Part shown: piece by piece, positions 32,896 to 45,746 of the stretch
How positions within the stretch are numbered: the first letter of the stretch is position 1
How the letters are laid out: every line of letters begins with the position of its first letter
Assembly: GCF_004193775.1 (NCBI RefSeq)
Contig: NC_041019.1
Location: 19,162,259-19,226,258, forward strand
Direction of reading: 5' to 3'
Source of the DNA: Glycine soja
Taxonomy: Eukaryota; Streptophyta; Magnoliopsida; Fabales; Fabaceae
DNA length: 64,000 bases
Made by a program: the position numbers and the translations under genes
Notes under the pieces: generated by a model
The model's database searches: none
What the model saw: only the letters and a program-made list of their open reading frames with translations
Told to the model about the DNA's origin: nothing

Positions 32896-33579
32896 AATAG
32901 TATATTAAAAAAAAGTGCGTCAAATAGTATGTTGTTGATTAGAAAAAGGTTAAATTACAGGAGAGTAAAATATAATTAATTTGTAAAAAAATGTGTTTGG
33001 TATATCTTGGAGAGACTCAACCTTATTTGAATATAATAATATGTTGCCTTAGTATTTGGGATCACATTAAATATATTATCTTTGCTTTCTATAGTCTCAC
33101 TCCAAATACTCCTTTATGTCTTACTTTTCAAGGTTTTCTTCCCTTTTTTTTTCTTTTGATTAGTAGGGTTTTGCAAATTGAAACACAATTAATTCAACAA
33201 AATTTGTCAAACTAAGATTTTTAAAATACTTTTTTTTATAATTATTTTCAAACGTTCAGCACTAAAAGGACATTTTAAAGTACATTTATATAAGAAAGAC
33301 AGTTCTTAAGATTTTAAATTTGTTTTGGAAAAATATCTATTATTAGTTGAAAAAAGTTTCATGGCATCCATTACGTTATAAGACACCTAGAGAGAAAAAT
33401 ATGTATTATAGGATTTATAATGTGATAAAAAGAAAAAAATAAAAAAAAATGAGGATTGTTAGTTGAGTGTTTAAAATAAGTGTATATTTGTATATTATTA
33501 TTCTTCAGTTGTTGGATCCTAAAGCCAATGGAGGAGAGAGAAGAAGAGGGAAGAAAAAAAAAAGATAAAATGATAAAAG
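32896..33579. other. Spacer upstream of the copia element
   Basis: AT-rich, no gene recognised. Short frames at 32991-33215 and 33371-33607 are hydrophobic and unsupported. Confidence 0.4.
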
Positions 33580-33779
33580 TGTTGGAATGGCCCACGTTCA
33601 AGGTCATATTTCACGTTCTATTTTTATTTTATTTCCATTACATTATTTTGGAAAATTTTGTTATTTTTGAATCTGGTCTATGTGTACCCATCCTCTATCT
33701 CACTTACTGATAACTTCTATCTCACGTTCTGACAACAAATTATTTGAGCTCTATGATGGACAGAATCTATAAATAGGAT
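33580..33779 (+). repeat. 5' LTR of the copia element, alignable part
   Basis: TGTTGGAATGGCCCACGTTC to the TATA box CTATAAATAGGATG. Beyond this the sequence no longer resembles the 3' LTR, and the usual tRNA-Met primer site is not visible, so the 3' part of this LTR and leader seem replaced. Confidence 0.75.
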
Positions 33780-34404
33780 GTGGGCATGAAATAACTCCCT
33801 TTGCCACTAAGCTATTGTGATTTATTTGTTTATTAGGTGCAATTAATTTATATTTATAACTTATGGAGGATAAATCATTTATGCGCAAACTGTTTACAAT
33901 ATTATGTTAAATACTGGTATGCATTGAATTTGATTCTTTAAAGTTTATTACATGTTGAATGGATATACGTACAATGTTATTTTGAATTGGTATACATGTA
34001 ATTTTTATAATTTAATATTGAGCACGCTTGCATTATTAAGTATGTTATGCAAAGATTATTTTTGAATGTTAAGTGATTAATATAATTTTATTAAATTAGA
34101 GAGTAGCCACAACATCTTTAATTGAGTAAAATTACATGCTAAATTTATAATCACATTAAAAATATTAATTGTGATTAATCATATGTAATGTGATGAAATC
34201 TACCCACAGGAATTTTGTTGTATTTGTATGATTAATTAGGATAAAATATTAGATTATATTTCTTAATTTACCCATAGGAATTAAGGAAAAGAACATGATT
34301 TAATAGTTTTATCGTAAAGTTGCATGATGAATCTAATTGAGTAGGACTTTAGCCCACAGACAAGTTTTGTGTCACTAGATTCATATATTGAGACATGATT
34401 TGCA

Positions 34405-37400
34405 TTGGCAAAACATGACATTTGTTTAGTCTCAAATTTTCTTAATGAGCATGTGTGTTTGTTTGCAATTTCACAATATATGAATATTTCTTGTGACCTT
34501 CCCATATTGAAAGGTGATAATTATAAGGTTTGGAAGGAAATAACTCTCCTTCATTTAGGCTGGATGGATATTGACTATGCTATAAGGAAGGATGAGCCAC
34601 CGGCTATTACTGAGACTAGCGAACCTGATGCTGTTGACCTTTATGAAAAGTGGGAGAGATCTAATTGTCTCTCCATTATGTTCATAAAAACTAACATATC
34701 CGCTAGTATCCGGGGTTCAGTTGACCAGCATGATAAGGTTAGAGATCTGTTGAAAGCCATTGATGAACAGTTTACGACCTTTGAGAAGTCGCTTGCTAAC
34801 ACACTCATTATGCAATTCTCTTCCATTAAGCTTACTGGAACGAGAGGTGTGCGTGAACATATCATGCGCTTAAGGGACATAGTGGCTCAATTTAAAACCC
34901 TGGAAATTACCATGTCTGAATCCTTCCTGGTACATTTCATTTTGTGCACCCTACCTCAACAGTATACACCCTTTAAAATCTCCTACAACACACATAAGAA
35001 TAAATGGTCTATTAATAAACTGATGACCATGTGTGTTCAAGAAGAGGAGAAATTGATAATGGAAGAGGGTGAGAAGGTAAATTTGACTACTTCTACTTTT
35101 GGAAAGGATAGGAAGAAGTCTGTAGACACCAATAAAGGAAGGATTCCGACTCAACCAACAATTAAAAAGGAGTCAAAGTGTTTCTTCTGTAAAAAGAAAG
35201 AACACATAAAGAAGGACTGCCCAAATTTAAAAGTTGGTTTGAGAAGAAAGGTACACCATTTACTTTCGTTGTTATGAATCTAATATGATTAATGTGAATC
35301 ATAATACATGGTGGATTGACTCTGGTTCTACAATCCATGTTTCTAATACCTTGCGGGGTATGGAAAGCCTAAGGAAACCAATGGGAAGTGAGCAGTGCAT
35401 CTACTCAGGGAGTAGGATGAGCTCGCATGTAGAGGCCATTGGAACATGCGTCTTAGTTTTAAGTAGTGGCTTTAAATTACATTTGGAGAAAGTTTTTTAT
35501 GTTCCTAGTTTTTGTAAAAACTTAATTTCTGTTTCTAAACTTGCACCTTTGAGATTTTATTTTAATTTTACAGACTTTGGTTTTAATTTACTAAATAAAT
35601 ATGAAATTATTGGTTGTGGTCAATTGGTTGATGGTCTTTATTCGATTGAATTGAAAAGCGACGCTGCTTATAATTCTATGCACGTTTCTGTTGGGTTAAA
35701 AAAATATATTGTGAATGAAGAATCCTCTATGTTGTGACACTGGAGATTAGGACATATCTCTATTGAGAGAATCAAGCGATTAGTAAATGAAGGAGTACTT
35801 AGTACTTTGGATTTCGCTGATTTTGAGACTTGTGTAGATTGCATTAAGGGTAAACAAACTAACAAGTCTAAAAAGGGTGCAAAGAGGAGTTCTAATTTAT
35901 CAGAAATCATACATACAAACATATGTTGTCCAGACATGGGTGCAAATAGTCCGAAATACTTCATAACCTTTATAGATGATTATTCACGATATATGTATCT
36001 CTATTTACTTCATTCTAATAATGAAGCTTTAGATGCCTTTAAAGTTTTTAAGGCTGAAGTTGAGAAACAATGTGGAAAACAAATTAAGATCGTGAGATCA
36101 GATAGAGGTGGGGAGTACTATGGTAGATACATAGAGGATGGACAAACACTAGGTTCATTTGTGAAATTTCTTCAAGAACATGGGATTGTTGCCCAATACA
36201 CTATGTCTGGTTCTCTGGATCAGAATGGTGTGGAAGAATGAAGAAATCGAACCTTATTAGACATGGTGAGAAACATGAGGAGTAATGTAAAGCTTCCTCA
36301 ATTTTTGTGGATTGATGCACTTAAGATGATTGTATATATATTAAACCGAGTTCCAACCAAGGTTGTCTCAAAGACACCTTTTGAGTTATTCAAGGGTTGG
36401 AAACCAAGTTTGTGACATATACGCGTTTGGGGATGTCCATCTGAAGTAAGAATTTATAATTCACAAGAGAAGAAACTAGACCCTAGGACTATTACTGGGT
36501 ATTTCATTGGATATGCTGAAAGGTCTAAAGGGTATAGGTTTTATTGTCCATCCCACAACACTAGGATTGTGGAATCAAGGAATGCAAAGTTTCTTGAAAA
36601 TGACTTGATCAGTGAGAGTGGTCAATTTCAGAACATTTCTTCTGAAAGGGGTCACTATGAAGCTGAACCTTCTGGGACAAGTAATAGGTTGGTAGTCATT
36701 CCCACCCGTCAAGTTAAAATGGGTGTTAGACAACCAGTGATTGAAGCTTCACAAGCTGTTGAAAGTGATCATGTAGATCAAGTTGTTTGTGAGGAACAAC
36801 ATGATGATATTGAACAAACTGGTGAAGAACCAGTTGAACAAGTTCCTCAGTAGGATGACCAAGCAACATTAAGAAGATCTACTAGAGTAAAAAAGACAGC
36901 AATTCCTAGTGATTATGTAGTGTACCTACAAGAATCAGACTACAACATTGGAGCCGAAAATGATCCTAAGACGTTTTCATAAGCCATGAGTTCTAAGGAA
37001 TCAAATTTGTGGTATAATGCTATGAGGGATGAGATGAATTCTATGGCATCTAACCAAGTTTGGGATCTCGTTGAGTTGCCTGTTGGTGTAAAAGCCATCG
37101 GATGTAGATGGGTCTTCAAAACAAAGAAAGACTCAGAAGGCAACATTGAGAGACATAAGGCAAGACTTGTTGCTAAGGGATTCACTCAAAGAGAAGGAAT
37201 CGATTACAGAGAGACCTTTTCCCCTGTATCTAAGAAAGAATCTCTTCGAGTAATTTTTTCATTAGTAGCTCATTTTGATCTTGAGTTGCATCAAATTGAT
37301 GTGAAAACGGCGTTCCTGAATGATGATCTAGAAGAAGAGGTTTACATGAAACAACCTGAGGGATTCTTATCTAGTGTTAGTGAGCACTTAGTCTGCAAGC

Positions 37401-38534
37401 TTAATAAGTCCATCCATGGATTGAAACAAGCCTCCCGCCAGTGGTATTTAAAATTTCATGAGGTCATTTCTTCATTTAGCTTTGAAGAGAATGTCATGGA
37501 TCATTGTATATACCAGAAGGTCAGTGAGAGTAAGATTTGTTTCCTTGTATTAGACATAGATGATATTCTGCTTGCGACTAATGATAATGGTATACTATAT
37601 GAGGTGAAACAATTTCTCTCAAAGAACTTTGATATGAAGGATATGGGAGAGGCATCTTATGTCATAGGCATAAAGATCTATAGAGAAAGATCTCGAGGCA
37701 TTTTAGGCTTATCTCAAGAAACCTATATCAACAAAGTTTTAGAGAGATTTAACATGAAAGATTGTTCACCAAGTGTAGCTCCCATTGTGAAGGGTGACAA
37801 ACTCGCTTTGAGTCAGTGCCCCAAAAAATGATTTTGAGCGGGAACACATGAAAAATATTCCATATGCTTCAGCAGTTGGAAGCCTTATGTATGCTCAGGT
37901 TTGCACTAGACCTGATATTGCATTCGCTGTTGGAGTCTTGGGAAGATATCAAAGTAATCTAGGTATTGACCACTAGAAAGCTGCAAAGAAAGTGATGAGA
38001 TATCTTTAAGGAACAAAGGATTACATGCTCATGTATAGACAAACTGATTGTCTGGAAGTGATTGGCTACTCCAACTCAGACTTTGCTGGTTGCGTTGATT
38101 CACGAAGATCGACATCTGGTTATATTTTTATGTTAGCCGGTGGAGCTGTATCTTGGAGAAGTGCCAAGCAAACCTTAACTGCTACTTCCACTATGGAGGC
38201 TGAGTTCGTTTTCTGTTTTGAGGCTACCTCGCATGGTGTATGGTTGAAGAGTTTCATGTCTGGCCTTAGAGTTGTGGACTCTATTTCTAGGCCATTAAAG
38301 TTGTATTTTGACAACTTTGCTACAATGTTAATGGCTAAAAACAACAAAAGTGGAAGTCGAAATAAACACATCGACATCAAGTACTTAGCCATAAGAGAAC
38401 GTGTTAAAGAAAGGAAAGTGGTCATTGAACACGTCAACATTGAGTTGATGATTGCCTATCCTTTAACTAAAGGCATGCCACCAAAGAATTTTAAGGATCA
38501 TGTAGTACGAATGAGACTTGGTTCCATGATGTAA
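34405..38534 (+). pseudogene. Copia gag-pol polyprotein with stops and two frameshifts
   Basis: Gag (34405-35277; likely natural start at 34480, MNISCDLPILKGDNYKVWKE) belongs to the UBN2 type and has a knuckle CFFCKKKEHIKKDC. After a frameshift, protease WWIDSGSTIHVSN (35310) and GAG-pre-integrase HWRLGHIS follow. Next are integrase core pieces ITFIDDYSRYMYLY, VRSDRGGEYY and GVEE, the RT (36986-37831) with DVKTAFLNDDLEEEVYMKQ, and RNase H (38025-38534) with TSGYIFMLAGGAVSW, ATSTMEAEF and KHIDIKY. The RT catalytic box reads DIDD instead of YVDD. In-frame stops occur at about 35736, 36239, 36412, 36851, 36980 and 37829, and another frame change precedes RNase H. No functional polyprotein is possible. 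Confidence 0.93.
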
Positions 38535-38761
38535 TTTCATTGTACGTACATTTGTTATTTTCAATGAAACTCTTATTCAGTTAGATGTTTTCTCATATGG
38601 TTTTGTGCACATATTTATTTATTTCGAGAAAAATCATTCGGTTTAGATATTGAATAAACATATGGTTTATTCATTAAGTTGAGAGCTAGTGTTGAGAGAC
38701 TTGATATATTGTGGTACATGGAAGATATTACTCATCATCAGAGGACCTATCGCCATGACTC

Positions 38762-39174
38762 ATATATTATGTTTCTTGTTACGGTTGATGTTGAGTTAAA
38801 TGGACCAAGTGGGAGAATGTTGGAATGACCCACGTTCAGGATCACATCCCACGTTCTATTTTTATTTTATTCCTATTACATTATTTTGGAAAATTTTGTT
38901 ATTTCTGAATCTGGTTCATTTTCCTTCCACATTCAACCCATATCTTTGCAACATATTTGCAACCACTTTCAGTAACAAATATGTTGCAAAGATATGGGTT
39001 GAATATGGAAAGAAAATGGATCAGATTCAGAAATAATTTTTTTTTTTCAAAATAATGTAATGAGAATAAAATAAAAATAGAACGTGGAATGTGACCCTAA
39101 ACGTAGGTCATTCCAACATTCTTCCACTTGGTCCATTTAACTTAACATCAACTGTAACAAGAAACATAATATAT
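38762..39174. repeat. Large near-perfect palindrome, arms about 198 bp, 16-bp spacer
   Basis: The left arm (38762-38959) covers the last 56 bp of the internal region, the polypurine tract and the first 142 bp of the LTR. The right arm (38976-39174) is its reverse complement with few changes: CATTCCAACATTCTTCCACT mirrors AGTGGGAGAATGTTGGAATG, and ATGTTGCAAAGATATGGGTT mirrors the inner end. The spacer is 38960-38975. Confidence 0.9.
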
Positions 39175-39420
39175 CTCATCCTCTATCTCACGTACTGATA
39201 ACTTCTATCTCATGTTTTGATAACAAATTAGTTGAGCTCTATGATGGACAGACTCTATAAATAGGACGAGGTGCTCTCAGTTTTGTATCATCAAACTCAT
39301 TTCTCTATTCAGAAAATACACCATCTATTCAGAATGAGCAAGGGTCTGAAAGAGCAAAACTGTCTTCAGTTTCGTGTATGCGCTGCTTCGCATTCGATCT
39401 GCAATGGCTGGAGGTATGCT
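38818..39420 (+). repeat. 3' LTR of the copia element, with internal palindrome
   Basis: Begins TGTTGGAATGACCCACGTTC, shares CCTCTATCTCAC, GATAACTTC and CTATAAATAGGA with the 5' LTR, and continues about 150 bp past the TATA box. Extra inverted material between about 38925 and 39174 is absent from the 5' LTR. The outer limit is a guess. Confidence 0.65.
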
Positions 39421-40444
39421 CATAATATTTTGTTTCCGCTGTTTGATATGAATATGCCATTTAAATTAATTTACATGTTTAGATCGGTGCCTATTTAATT
39501 TACAAAAAGAGGTAAACAAGAGAAAAGAAAAAAAAATGAAAAAAATCTTAACTTTGGATCTAAAATTGAACAAAATCCAACTATTATGTATTCTTTACAT
39601 GCCTTTATTTAATTCACTATCTTCAAGTTATTATACGTACAGTTTAAAAAAAAAAAAAGATATCACTGTTATAAAAATTTATTGTGAAGTGCAATTTAAC
39701 CTCAATTCTTGCACCTTTTACAACTTAACAATGTTATATTGTTGTCTCCCTGAACAAAAGAATGTCAGCTCTGCCAAATCTTTTTCATGGATTGGAGGTG
39801 ATTAATGACGAAGGGTCCAAAATTATGGATTAAAATTATAGGAAAGTCAAAATTATAACTTACTAACGTGTCTCATTGAAAAAGACTATTAATTTGTATT
39901 TATAATTTCTGAAGACTAATGTGAAACTTGTATACTATTTTTTTTACAGCAAAATCTTCTATATTATTAAAGACTAATGTATCATAAGTTAATTTTTGTC
40001 AATGCTCAATTTGAATATTTACTGGTCTAATTATTCTATGATCTTAAAGTTCAATAATAGTGTATCTCATTCATTACTCACGTTTTCCTTGTGTATCATT
40101 CCAGATTTATCTTACAATATAAGAATAATAAAATTAAAGTTCCTTCTTTAATAATTTTCAATCTTTCATACAGAATCGAACCCAATCACACAATCAGGCC
40201 ACTTAAAAATTAAATTGAAAAAACATTTGAAGTCTTAACTCTTAAGGATTCTAACATTCCAGTTGAGTAATGATAAGTATCTGTTTCTCATATTTATTTT
40301 CGTTTAATGCCAAATACTTGATGGTCACGCTATCCAAATTTGGGGTCTTTACATGGATTGGAGAACTTACAAATAATTAATAGAATAATTAAGTGGTTGG
40401 AAAACTATCATAATCGTTGAATCTACACTTGGGATTTCATTTGA
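39421..40444. other. Region between copia element and kinase gene, including kinase 3' UTR
   Basis: No further gene. The right part should be the 3' UTR of the minus-strand kinase gene. A-rich runs near 39530 and 39645. Confidence 0.5.
40293..40298 (-). promoter_or_regulatory. Candidate polyadenylation signal of the kinase gene
   Basis: The minus strand reads AATAAA here, about 147 bases beyond the kinase stop codon, a usual distance for plant 3' UTRs. Plant signals are loose, so this is only a candidate. Confidence 0.4.
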
Positions 40445-41253
40445 TTAGACCAATCTCAAGCTATGCATAACCATTCCCAAACCCTTTGAATTTGTGTACA
40501 AAATCGTTTGGATTTCTTTGACACAATCTACCATTGAAGGTCTCTCATTACTCTCACTACGAACACACCGTGACGCCAGATTGACAAACATGAATATAGA
40601 CTCCATGGTGTAAGAATTTCGAGTCATCTCTGGATCTATCACCTTACGGAGCTTCTTTTGGTCATTCAGTAAGTGTCTCACCTATACAATTGAATGTCAA
40701 CCATAAATTTAAAAATGTTTAAATATTATGAATTTAATAAGCATTTAGATTGTGAACCAAAAGAAATGTAATTTGTTTTAGTGTAAATCAAGGTATCTTG
40801 GACCAAAAGCTAAAGACTAATCATCGCCTGAGATACTGATCACTATGATCTATTTAAGGGATCAACATTTCTTAACATATATTTTTTTTTATGTATGAGT
40901 CAGAAATCAAATTCATGATCACATACTTAAGAAATTGTTCAATCTTTTTGGTATTAGTAGAAAATTGGTTTGTATCTTTGATTAAGTTTTTTACAAAGAA
41001 AATAGCATTTCGAAGATACGGAAATTTGAAAAGGGCAAGTTATTAGTGAGCTTATTTCTAACTTTTTTTTTATCGTTTTATCTTAAATAATTAATCAACT
41101 GTTATAAATAATATTATTTCTTGCAATTTTATTATAGAAAAGTGATTCTTTTATAATCCAAAATAAATTATCTTAAAATTATTTTTAAATCACACTATTC
41201 AAACCTAAAGGTATTTCATATAATTGATTTAATTTATGATTTATTTTGGAATA

Positions 41254-41288
<35 letters not shown>

Positions 41289-42671
41289 CATATATTGCAG
41301 TTAATTTAAACACACACTTCTAACTACTATTTTTATGATCAAGTGACACGTGGCAAGGATCCAGGATAGTGTGGAACAAGAAGAACAGGAGGTTGGTGCC
41401 AAGAGATACATGAGGATGAAATTGAGAATGGAGCCCACAACAAGAGTTGAGAAAACGAAGTCCAGTTCCTCCATTAACACCTTGAATGGGAATTGTGGGT
41501 CTGCTACTATCCTCGATCTCCATCCGTTTAACACCATTCCCACAATTCCCAATCCCACGTTTTTCTATTGAAAAAAGAAAATAACTATGGCAACTTCAAC
41601 ATCTATAATGCCTTGATATCCCTAACGATCGTTAATTATCCAATACACAAGCACACATTTAATTTACCACGTACCTGTAGTACAAGGTTTTGATCATTTG
41701 GGCCCTGGTTCAGATCTACAGCTCGACGTCCTGTCAAAAGCTCCAGAAGAACAACTCCAAAAGCATAAACATCACTTTGTAGAGTAAGTTTTCCAGTCTG
41801 TTGTTGACAGCAAAAACATATTATTGTTAACTATGTCAGAAAATGATCACTTACGTATCAACTTAAAAAAATCTATATTAAAAATAAGGAAAATTTTCTT
41901 TGTTTTTATGGACTTTGTTATAATGTTACCTATGAATTTAGATTGCCATCTGAAAACAGCTAGCTAACATATATTTGTGGTTAAAAATACACTTTTAAGT
42001 GAAATTTGTTCTATCTCTTGCCAGTAAAAAAAAGAGTTTAAATGGTATCTCAAAAATTGATAATGATCATTGGTTCAGAATGATTATTTTGATTCACTTT
42101 AAAGACAAGTCATGAAAGATTAAATTTAAATTTAACTTCTTAAAAGATAAAAAATCAAACTGAAAATATAAAGGACTGTATTTTAGTATATAATTTCACA
42201 TATTTTATTTTATTTTCTTATTATTTTTAAGGTTTAAATATGTTATTGGACTTATAAGTTAACATTTTTTTTTTAATTTTTGGTCCATATAAATTTTAGA
42301 CCCTGTAAATTAATATTTTTTCAATTTTGATCATGATAAATTTTTTATTTATTTTTAGTCCTTATAAGTTTGTATTTTTTTTCAATTTTAGTGTGTTTAA
42401 TATTATAATATTTTTGTATAGTTCCTGTAAGTTTTGGTTTATAGAGACTAAAATTAAAAAAAAAAAACTTATATAAATTAAAAATAAGTAAAATATTTTA
42501 CAAAGACACAAATTGAAAAAGTACGCATAGTTAGTATTTCACTAGTTCCTGTAAGTTTTGCTTATTTACTATAAAGATCAAGTTCAAGCTTTTTAAAAAG
42601 TTTTTTTAGATAAAAAGATCAAAGTCAAACTATACAAAAAACCTGTTAAGCTTGACAAGCCGACTTGTTTA

Positions 42672-42704
<33 letters not shown>

Positions 42705-45700
42705 TATTATTTATACCATTTTTATGGCATTATAAATGACAAGATGAAATGACATAAAGTGCTTAGAGAGTTCACTTGCATGTGGAAATTTTTTTTTTAT
42801 AAAAAAACTCAAGTTAAAAGGATAATGCAACCAAATTAATACTTCCAAATAAAAGAATGTTTTGTAAAGACATCTTCAGACAATTTAAATATTTTTATTT
42901 GGCTATATTAGTATAAATCATCTCTAATCCATATATTTTTTAATACTATACTTTTTTTTTATTTTCTTTTGATGTACTTTTTTTATTTTAACAACTTGAA
43001 TTCAATATGATTTTGTTTATCAATTATTTTTGGATTTGTATATTACTTATACGAAATTTGATAAGTTTCTTCTTTTAGTTAGTATTTCACTAGATCTTAA
43101 AACAATTAATTGGTCAAAGACGTCTTTAAGGAGACTTTTAAATAGGTTCGTAGGTCAAGCCAGACCTTTTATGTAAACCGAGCTGAGTCTTAAAAAAAAA
43201 CTTATGACAGATAATGAGTCAAGCTCAAGCCTTGCATATTCAATTCAAGTCGAACTCAAGCCTACTAAAGTTTGGTTTGACTCATTTCCACCCCTACTAG
43301 TGGGGTGTGATATTTTTTGGTGTTATTAATGTTGTACCCGTTTTTGTTTATGTTATGGAAAGGTCAAAGGTATCGTTTCTATGCGTACCGAGATGGCAAG
43401 TTTGGTAGATAGATAATTAAACCAATTTTGGTGGCAATATTCAATTGTATGTACCACTAGCTATCTATCTATCTATCCCCTTTAGAATTTGATCAGTGGT
43501 CCCTTCCAAGCCGTATCCAATTATGGCAAAATCTATTTGTTCTGGTTTACTTTTTAAATGGTTGTGATTTGTGAAACAAAGTGCTTCTTATGAGTTGGAA
43601 CATTTGTCTCTATTCTAGTCGTGTCATGTGTGACTTCGGTTCAAGCTTGGCTCTACAAGAGACAAGAAACAGCAGAGGACGTAAAAAAGAAAAAGAAATT
43701 AAAACTATGGTATAAGTTGTCAGAATCACTTGACCTGAAAATTAAGCTAGTAGGGAACGCCCTGGAAATGGTTTAACTCTTTACAGCTCCTCCTATGAAA
43801 GCCCTCTAGGCAAGAAAACTCATGTTTATTTGCCTATCTAAAAGGTTTAAGTGGTGTATCATGTTTGCTACTTTGGTTGCATGGGAAAACAAAACAGAAA
43901 ATATACAAGAGAGTAAGAAACAACTTGGTTTTAAAGCCATCTAAACCAGATACTGAGCCTTTCAGTGATTCTAACCCCAATCTGTTGTATAAACAAAAAT
44001 ATTCACAGAATCATTCACTGCTAACCAATTACAAAAAAAAATTATTCTGCAATGGATAAAGAATTTCATCTTATGTTTCTAAAGAGAACCAAACATTTTT
44101 TCAAGCCAATTTCTGTATCAGTTTGTCCTGAATTTGCTGGCTTAGTTTGAGTGGGTAATGTACCTTCAGGAGTGTACTAAACTAACAGTTAACGAGGAAT
44201 TCCAGTGACATTCTCTTTATGATAGGTTGAAATTTATTTAAGATCACCAAATTTGGTGAGTCTCAATTCTAAATCAGGTAAGGGAATCATTAAATAAGAG
44301 GTGAGACCCACCAAAATTGATAATTTTCAATATCATAAAATGAGTGTTAGAAAAAGAGATCGAGAGTGTCCTCATAATTAATACAACAACTACTAGCAGG
44401 TGCGGCATGGCTGTATCACTTATGAATAGAAAACATCACACATAAAATGCATGTAATTGCAAAAAAGGAATTGATCCTTGTGGCATGGATTCATACCGAT
44501 GTATACTCAGGGTCAAAATAGCCAAAGGTGCCAAGTACTCTTGCAGTAACATGTGTCTCCTGTCCTTCTGGCATTAGTTTGGCAAGCCCAAAATCAGATA
44601 TCTACATAAGCATTGTTAATTTTGACTCAGTACTTATATATTGCGGTATATGTAAAAACATGTTATAAGTCATTGCTGGTAGTTTATACATACCTTTGCT
44701 TCAAATTTGGCATCTAGAAGAACATTGGTGGATTTGAAATCTCTATGAACAATAGGAATTCCAAGACAAGAACTTGAATGAAGATAAGCAAGTCCTTTTG
44801 CTGCTCCCAGTGCCACTTTAAGTCTTAAAGGCCAATCCATCTTTCTTTCTCCAATTCCTAAAATTACACATTGATTAATAGAAGATGGATGTAAGAAGAT
44901 TTTCACATAATGTGGATTTTGAGTACATGACTTGCCATTCAGATGATCTTGCAGGTTACCATTATGCATATATTCGTATACTAGGAACCTATTCTTCCCA
45001 TCAGCACAGTATCCTATCAAAGAAACAAGATTTGGGTGGTCAAGTCTGCTTAATAAGTCAACCTCCACTCGGAATTCGCGCTCCCCCTCTGCTGCTTTAA
45101 TTGCAGGCAGCTCCATCTTCTTGATTGCTACAACCTTCAGAAGTAAATGCATTAGTATGTATGTATTTGTGGCTAAATCACAAATATGGAGTCATATAGT
45201 ACTCTGATATGACTCAATCTGTGTGCTATTTTGATTCAGTGATTTTATTGCAAGTAAATATAAGAAGCATCATTTGTTTATGGAAGCTACAACTTTTATG
45301 TTACACAATTTTTTTAAAAATTATATATGATGACTTCTTTTGGGTTATAAATAAGTTATATCCAAAACACATTACCTCTCCTGACTTCAAAGTGCCCCTG
45401 TAGACCCTGCCAAATCCTCCTTTTCCAAGCAGATTATCATCACTGAATGAAAATGTTGCCTGTTCCATCTCCCTGAGTGTGAAAACAGATGATCTATGCC
45501 TCCTTTTTGTAGGTTGTGGTGTTTGATCTTCAAGCTGCCAAAACTCTGCAGGTTTATAAATCCCTGTATAAAGAGGGTGAATGTATAATTTGTTACTAGT
45601 TATGTTACAAGGAGATTTCACTCAGTATAAGTACAAGCTTACAACATGAAAAGCAAGAAAAGGAGGAAGAAAATACAAGGGTCTGAATGATCTTGAGACT

Positions 45701-45746
45701 TGCTTCTTCGACGCTTGTTCCAAGCTGAGACCAAACCAAATGGCAT
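40445..45746 (-). CDS. PBL28-like receptor-like cytoplasmic kinase, 7 exons, 361 aa
   Basis: Exons (minus): 45746-45677, 45563-45376, 45134-44936, 44857-44694, 44601-44497, 41797-41675, 40681-40445. They sum to 1086 nt, in frame to the stop. The start [18 protein letters not shown] matches the PBL28-type N-terminus and lacks a Gly2 myristoylation site. Kinase signatures: P-loop GKGGFGRV (70-77), VAIKK with Lys91, HRDFKSTN with catalytic Asp192, DFG at 210-212, and the activation segment ending [12 protein letters not shown]. The Arg before Asp makes it an RD kinase. The C-terminus ends [13 protein letters not shown]. It is a predicted cytoplasmic Ser/Thr kinase acting with receptor kinases in signalling; substrate not known from sequence. 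Intron 3 uses a GC donor; intron 5 is 2.7 kb. All key residues are present, so it is probably functional. Confidence 0.93.
41256..41279. repeat. (TA)n microsatellite in intron 6
   Basis: About 12 TA units followed by TGTATGTATGCATA, inside the 41674-40682 intron of the kinase gene. Confidence 0.9.
41798..44496 (-). other. Intron 5 of the kinase gene (2.7 kb) with repeat relics
   Basis: GT-AG borders. Contains a TTTAAATATGTTATTGGAC block (42233 onward) with repeated TTGGTCC/CTTATAAGTTT motifs like a common legume inverted-repeat element, an (AAT)n tract (42673-42703), and the right part of a hAT-type element ending CATTTCCACCCCTA at about 43298, related in sequence style to 32287-32887. The plus frame at 43865-44059 is unsupported. 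Confidence 0.6.
44858..44935 (-). other. Intron 3 of the kinase gene with GC-AG borders
   Basis: The donor reads AATG then GCAAGT and the acceptor TTTTAG then GAATTGG. Using the GC site keeps [12 protein letters not shown] in frame; the nearby GT (3 bases later) would shift the frame. The length is 78 nt. Confidence 0.82.

Larger units (their letters stand above)
33580..39420 (+). mobile_element. Ty1/copia LTR retrotransposon, inactive
   Basis: It carries a left LTR start (TGTTGGAATGG, 33580), a gag-PR-IN-RT-RNase H polyprotein region, a polypurine tract GTGGGAGAA (38809-38817), and a right LTR starting TGTTGGAATGA at 38818. Order PR-IN-RT is the copia order. The LTRs align over about 190 bp up to TATAAATAGG and then diverge, so at least one was altered. 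The right LTR also holds a long palindrome. The right border near 39420 is approximate and no target duplication was found. Confidence 0.85.

Noticed and set aside
35668..35964. Minus-strand frames within the copia element
   Set aside because: Shadows of plus-strand protease/integrase coding.
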